A DNA stretch of 64,000 bases from Plazaster borealis. Taxonomy: Eukaryota > Echinodermata > Asteroidea > Forcipulatida > Labidiasteridae. Location of the stretch: assembly GCA_021014325.1 (NCBI GenBank), contig CM037461.1:6601501-6665500 (forward strand). Direction: 5' to 3'. The position numbers and the translations under genes were made by a program. The notes under the pieces are model-generated. The model had not been told where the DNA came from. It saw nothing but the letters and a program-made list of their open reading frames with translations, and did no database searches. This document shows, piece after piece, positions 61,530 to 64,000 of the stretch; the stretch's first letter is position 1; the number at the start of each line of letters is the position of its first letter.

Positions 61530-63520
61530 ATAGGATCCGCCCTCGGGGCCAACATCCGAAAATGTTTGATCTGAAACGAGACAGTGAATTCGCCATGTCA
61601 CTTTGTATCCCGGGAACGTGAACCACTTTGAACAATACCTTGTGCATGAGGCAACAACACACACAGTTATGGGCAATTTTGCATAATCCTATACAACGAT
61701 AATACTGGCTATTGAAGAACAACTGCACCATTGTCCGTGCAAAAAAGCCTTCTTCGGCTTGATAGCCAATCACCCTAATGCACAGCTACCACAAGTGGAT
61801 AACAATCGAGACATGCGATTGTCTAAGGAATGCCAAAGGCACCGCCCATGTAACTTGTGTCCCTCAAAGTAACCCCCGAAACCAATACTCGCGGCTGCAT
61901 AGGTATAAGCGTGATTGTGCCATTGTGATCGAATTTCGTTGGCGAAACGGCCAGATACAATTGAAAAGAGTGAAAAATTCCCACCAAGTTTACAAATCAA
62001 GCTTGGCCCAAACTTTATTATGGGGTCTGTGAACTCATTTGCTAAGGCCAGTCAAACGCCTGGGAAATGCTCACCCTTGTGCAATTGCCCGGCAAACAAA
62101 ATTAAGGGATCCAATTAATGATTGGATTTGCTGCAGCGTTTCTTTCCTAAGTTACGCAATGTGGCTTGAATCATATTACACAAAGCCTGCCCTTTGTCAG
62201 CTGGTACGCAAACCTGCTGTTCCACTGAATCACTTTCCAAGCCCAGAAAAAGTATGGATTATTAAACTTGGATTGCGGTCTTATCCAACGCAATTGGCAC
62301 CCCTAATAATGAGGAACATACAACTGTACTCCTTCAAATGTATGTAATAACGCACCACAACTTGGCGCCGATGCTCCCACAAACAAAAATCATTCAAATA
62401 ATGAGCAACCAACTCTGATTGGTTTACTTGACGCACCTTATATCCGATAAATGTGCTGAAAGTCTCAAAAGGAGACAGGATATGGCCATCCCATTGTAAA
62501 CATAAATATTTACCAATCGAAAACCCAAAAGCTCATTAGGGGACACCCGTAGTAACAGGAAGGCCGAATTAATATCTGATTTGGTCATCCAAGCCCCGTG
62601 ATCTGCCCCATATAACGTCCACTGCTTGATCGAATGACGTGTCATGCACAGTGCATTGACGTTTATCAATGAAATCCCTCTTTTTTTCCCCCCGACAATT
62701 TATCGTCTACTAGTTGTGGCTACTGGGCAGCCGATGAAAGGCAATGAGAATCAAAACCACCCAAAAGGAGATCAGCGGCCTCACTGTTTGGGTAATGGCA
62801 TAAGCAACGGCGCAGAACATTAAGTTATAATTGACATTAGGGGCACGGACATTCTCCCGTATTGTTTCGGCAGCCCAAGTTTGTTCGCCGTTTAATACCC
62901 TTTAATAAAACTGTTAAACAACCTGCCTGGTTTAGGACCAGCCCGTTTTTTCAAACTGTGAGCCAAAGGTTTGGACGAGAAATTCCTAGGGCTCTGTACT
63001 GTCCTAGCGTATAGTGTCATAATTATTACTGTTAAATCTAATGTTGCTAGCCCTGCACACATTACATGTTGTTATCCCATGACCCTCCATTTACAACGTT
63101 TACATCTATGGGAAAACAGCAACGTTGCCAATGACAACCTTTGTCAGTGTTAAAAGCTAAACAATTATGGGCAGCAGATACCTGGTAGCCAGTGTCCGCC
63201 CTACCTGGAATAACAAAACCGGTCCGGACACATGCCCATAATACTGTTGTTCGTACTTGCATGCCCGGCACCAGAGCCGACTTAGCAGCCACTGTCACCC
63301 ACAATTCTAAATCTAAATCAGCCCATAATCTTGCTGGGTTAGCCTCTTGACACAGGTGGAATTGTTCGTCATAATTAATATGACCGCCAACCAAAACCTG
63401 GGAACTGCAAGGACGCGCTTTTTATTGTCTCCACATACCCTTCCAAATTCTGCACACCGACCCGGATGGGGTCCGATGTAAACAGACATAAATGTTGGAA
63501 GGCACTTGTCCATTTGTTTA
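61530..63520 (-). mobile_element. Decayed DIRS/Ngaro-like retrotransposon (gag, RT, RNase H remnants)
   Basis: Read on the - strand, in order and in different frames: FMSVYIGPHPGRCAEFGR (gag-like, ~63490), NYDEQF ... ARLWADLDLELWVTVAAK (63390-63280), a Cys/His knuckle region (GCHWQRCCFP, ~63140), EAADLLLGGF (~62790), RT block WMTKSDINSAFLLLRVSPNE / LLGF (62600-62510), RNase H block AAASIGFGGYFEGH (~61880) and VHVPGIQSDMANSLSRF (61620-61565), then FRMLAPRADP. This order fits YR retrotransposons of the DIRS/Ngaro group. Many stops and frameshifts; the recombinase part is not seen. Confidence 0.68.
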
Positions 63521-64000
63521 TTTAATCAATCTTTTGTTTTGCTTTGGAACGGAAGCTGGTTGAACCAGCACTTGATTGCCTTCAACCATGGAGGAAAGAA
63601 ATCCGCTGAAGTCATGGTGGAGCTATAGTGGCGTCTAGCGTCAAGGTAAAAACAGCATTGTTACAGAGTAATGCAACAAAGTCTACACACAGCCCGCCCC
63701 TCTACAATGATTAAATTATTGCCATAAATATTAAACAAAAAAGGGGGCATCTTGTCCAGCCTCTCTTTAACAACAAAGCAGCAGTGTGTTATAAACATTA
63801 TAATTACACCTGCAAGGCTTAAAGTGATTCCACCGCTGGTACATGCGGTTGGAGTACATGAGTCAGGCGCCCGCCTGAACTGGAGGGCGATGTCAGTGTT
63901 ACCACGGTGTTACCAAATTAACAATACAACCCTAACATGTTTAGACTAACCCCCATTCATTTGTTTGGTCGCAGGCAGTGGCCGTCCGCTTCCCTAATAA
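63521..64000. other. Window edge, nothing recognised
   Basis: No coding signal or RNA gene seen; it may include the left part of the same retroelement (5' end on the - strand). Confidence 0.4.

Overview
The window is nuclear DNA of an animal. Coding sequence sits in short exons with GT-AG splice sites, separated by AT-rich introns packed with tRNA-derived SINEs, foldback MITEs and minisatellites. I infer a marine deuterostome, most likely an echinoderm such as a sea star. The grounds are single-exon secreted C-type lectin and fibrinogen-related genes that carry PAN/apple domains, and dense small foldback repeats. That assignment is inference, not a database match.

Left half (536-34608, + strand): one synaptojanin gene with its first exons outside the window. 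I traced 18 coding exons, and the reading phase closes across every junction. Together they give about 1362 residues plus a stop: most of the Sac phosphoinositide phosphatase domain (with its CX5R motif), a complete inositol polyphosphate 5-phosphatase domain, the RRM-like domain and a long proline-rich tail. Each of the 17 introns is GT-AG. Introns hold LINE 3' ends, at least two tRNA-derived SINE families (one clearly from tRNA-Leu-CAA), several MITE families and an 80-bp and a 33-bp minisatellite. At three exon edges (3429, 17289, 25140) transposon sequence lies within about 60 bp of the splice site, in one case 6 bp from the donor.

Middle (34609-47876): downstream flank without a recognised gene, filled with foldback elements. 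These include an element with repeated TAACGTCCGTAAC motifs, abutting MITEs, and two minute palindromes of 40 and 26 bp that share their termini and are each flanked by a 7-bp direct repeat.

Right half: a single-exon secreted protein with a C-type lectin domain and a PAN domain (47877-48704, - strand); one orphan exon of an MFS/SLC16-like transporter (51191-51331, + strand); tandem Helitron-like units with a ~129-bp internal satellite (52.7-54.6 kb); a PAN + fibrinogen-related-domain gene broken by two nonsense codons and a frameshift (57054-58042, - strand); an 18-bp minisatellite (60.06-60.23 kb); and a decayed DIRS/Ngaro-like retroelement on the - strand (about 61.53-63.52 kb).

Synaptojanin works in synaptic and endocytic vesicle uncoating by removing phosphates from PI(4,5)P2. 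The lectin-like genes look like secreted recognition molecules. I see no operon-like or functional link between the two groups.
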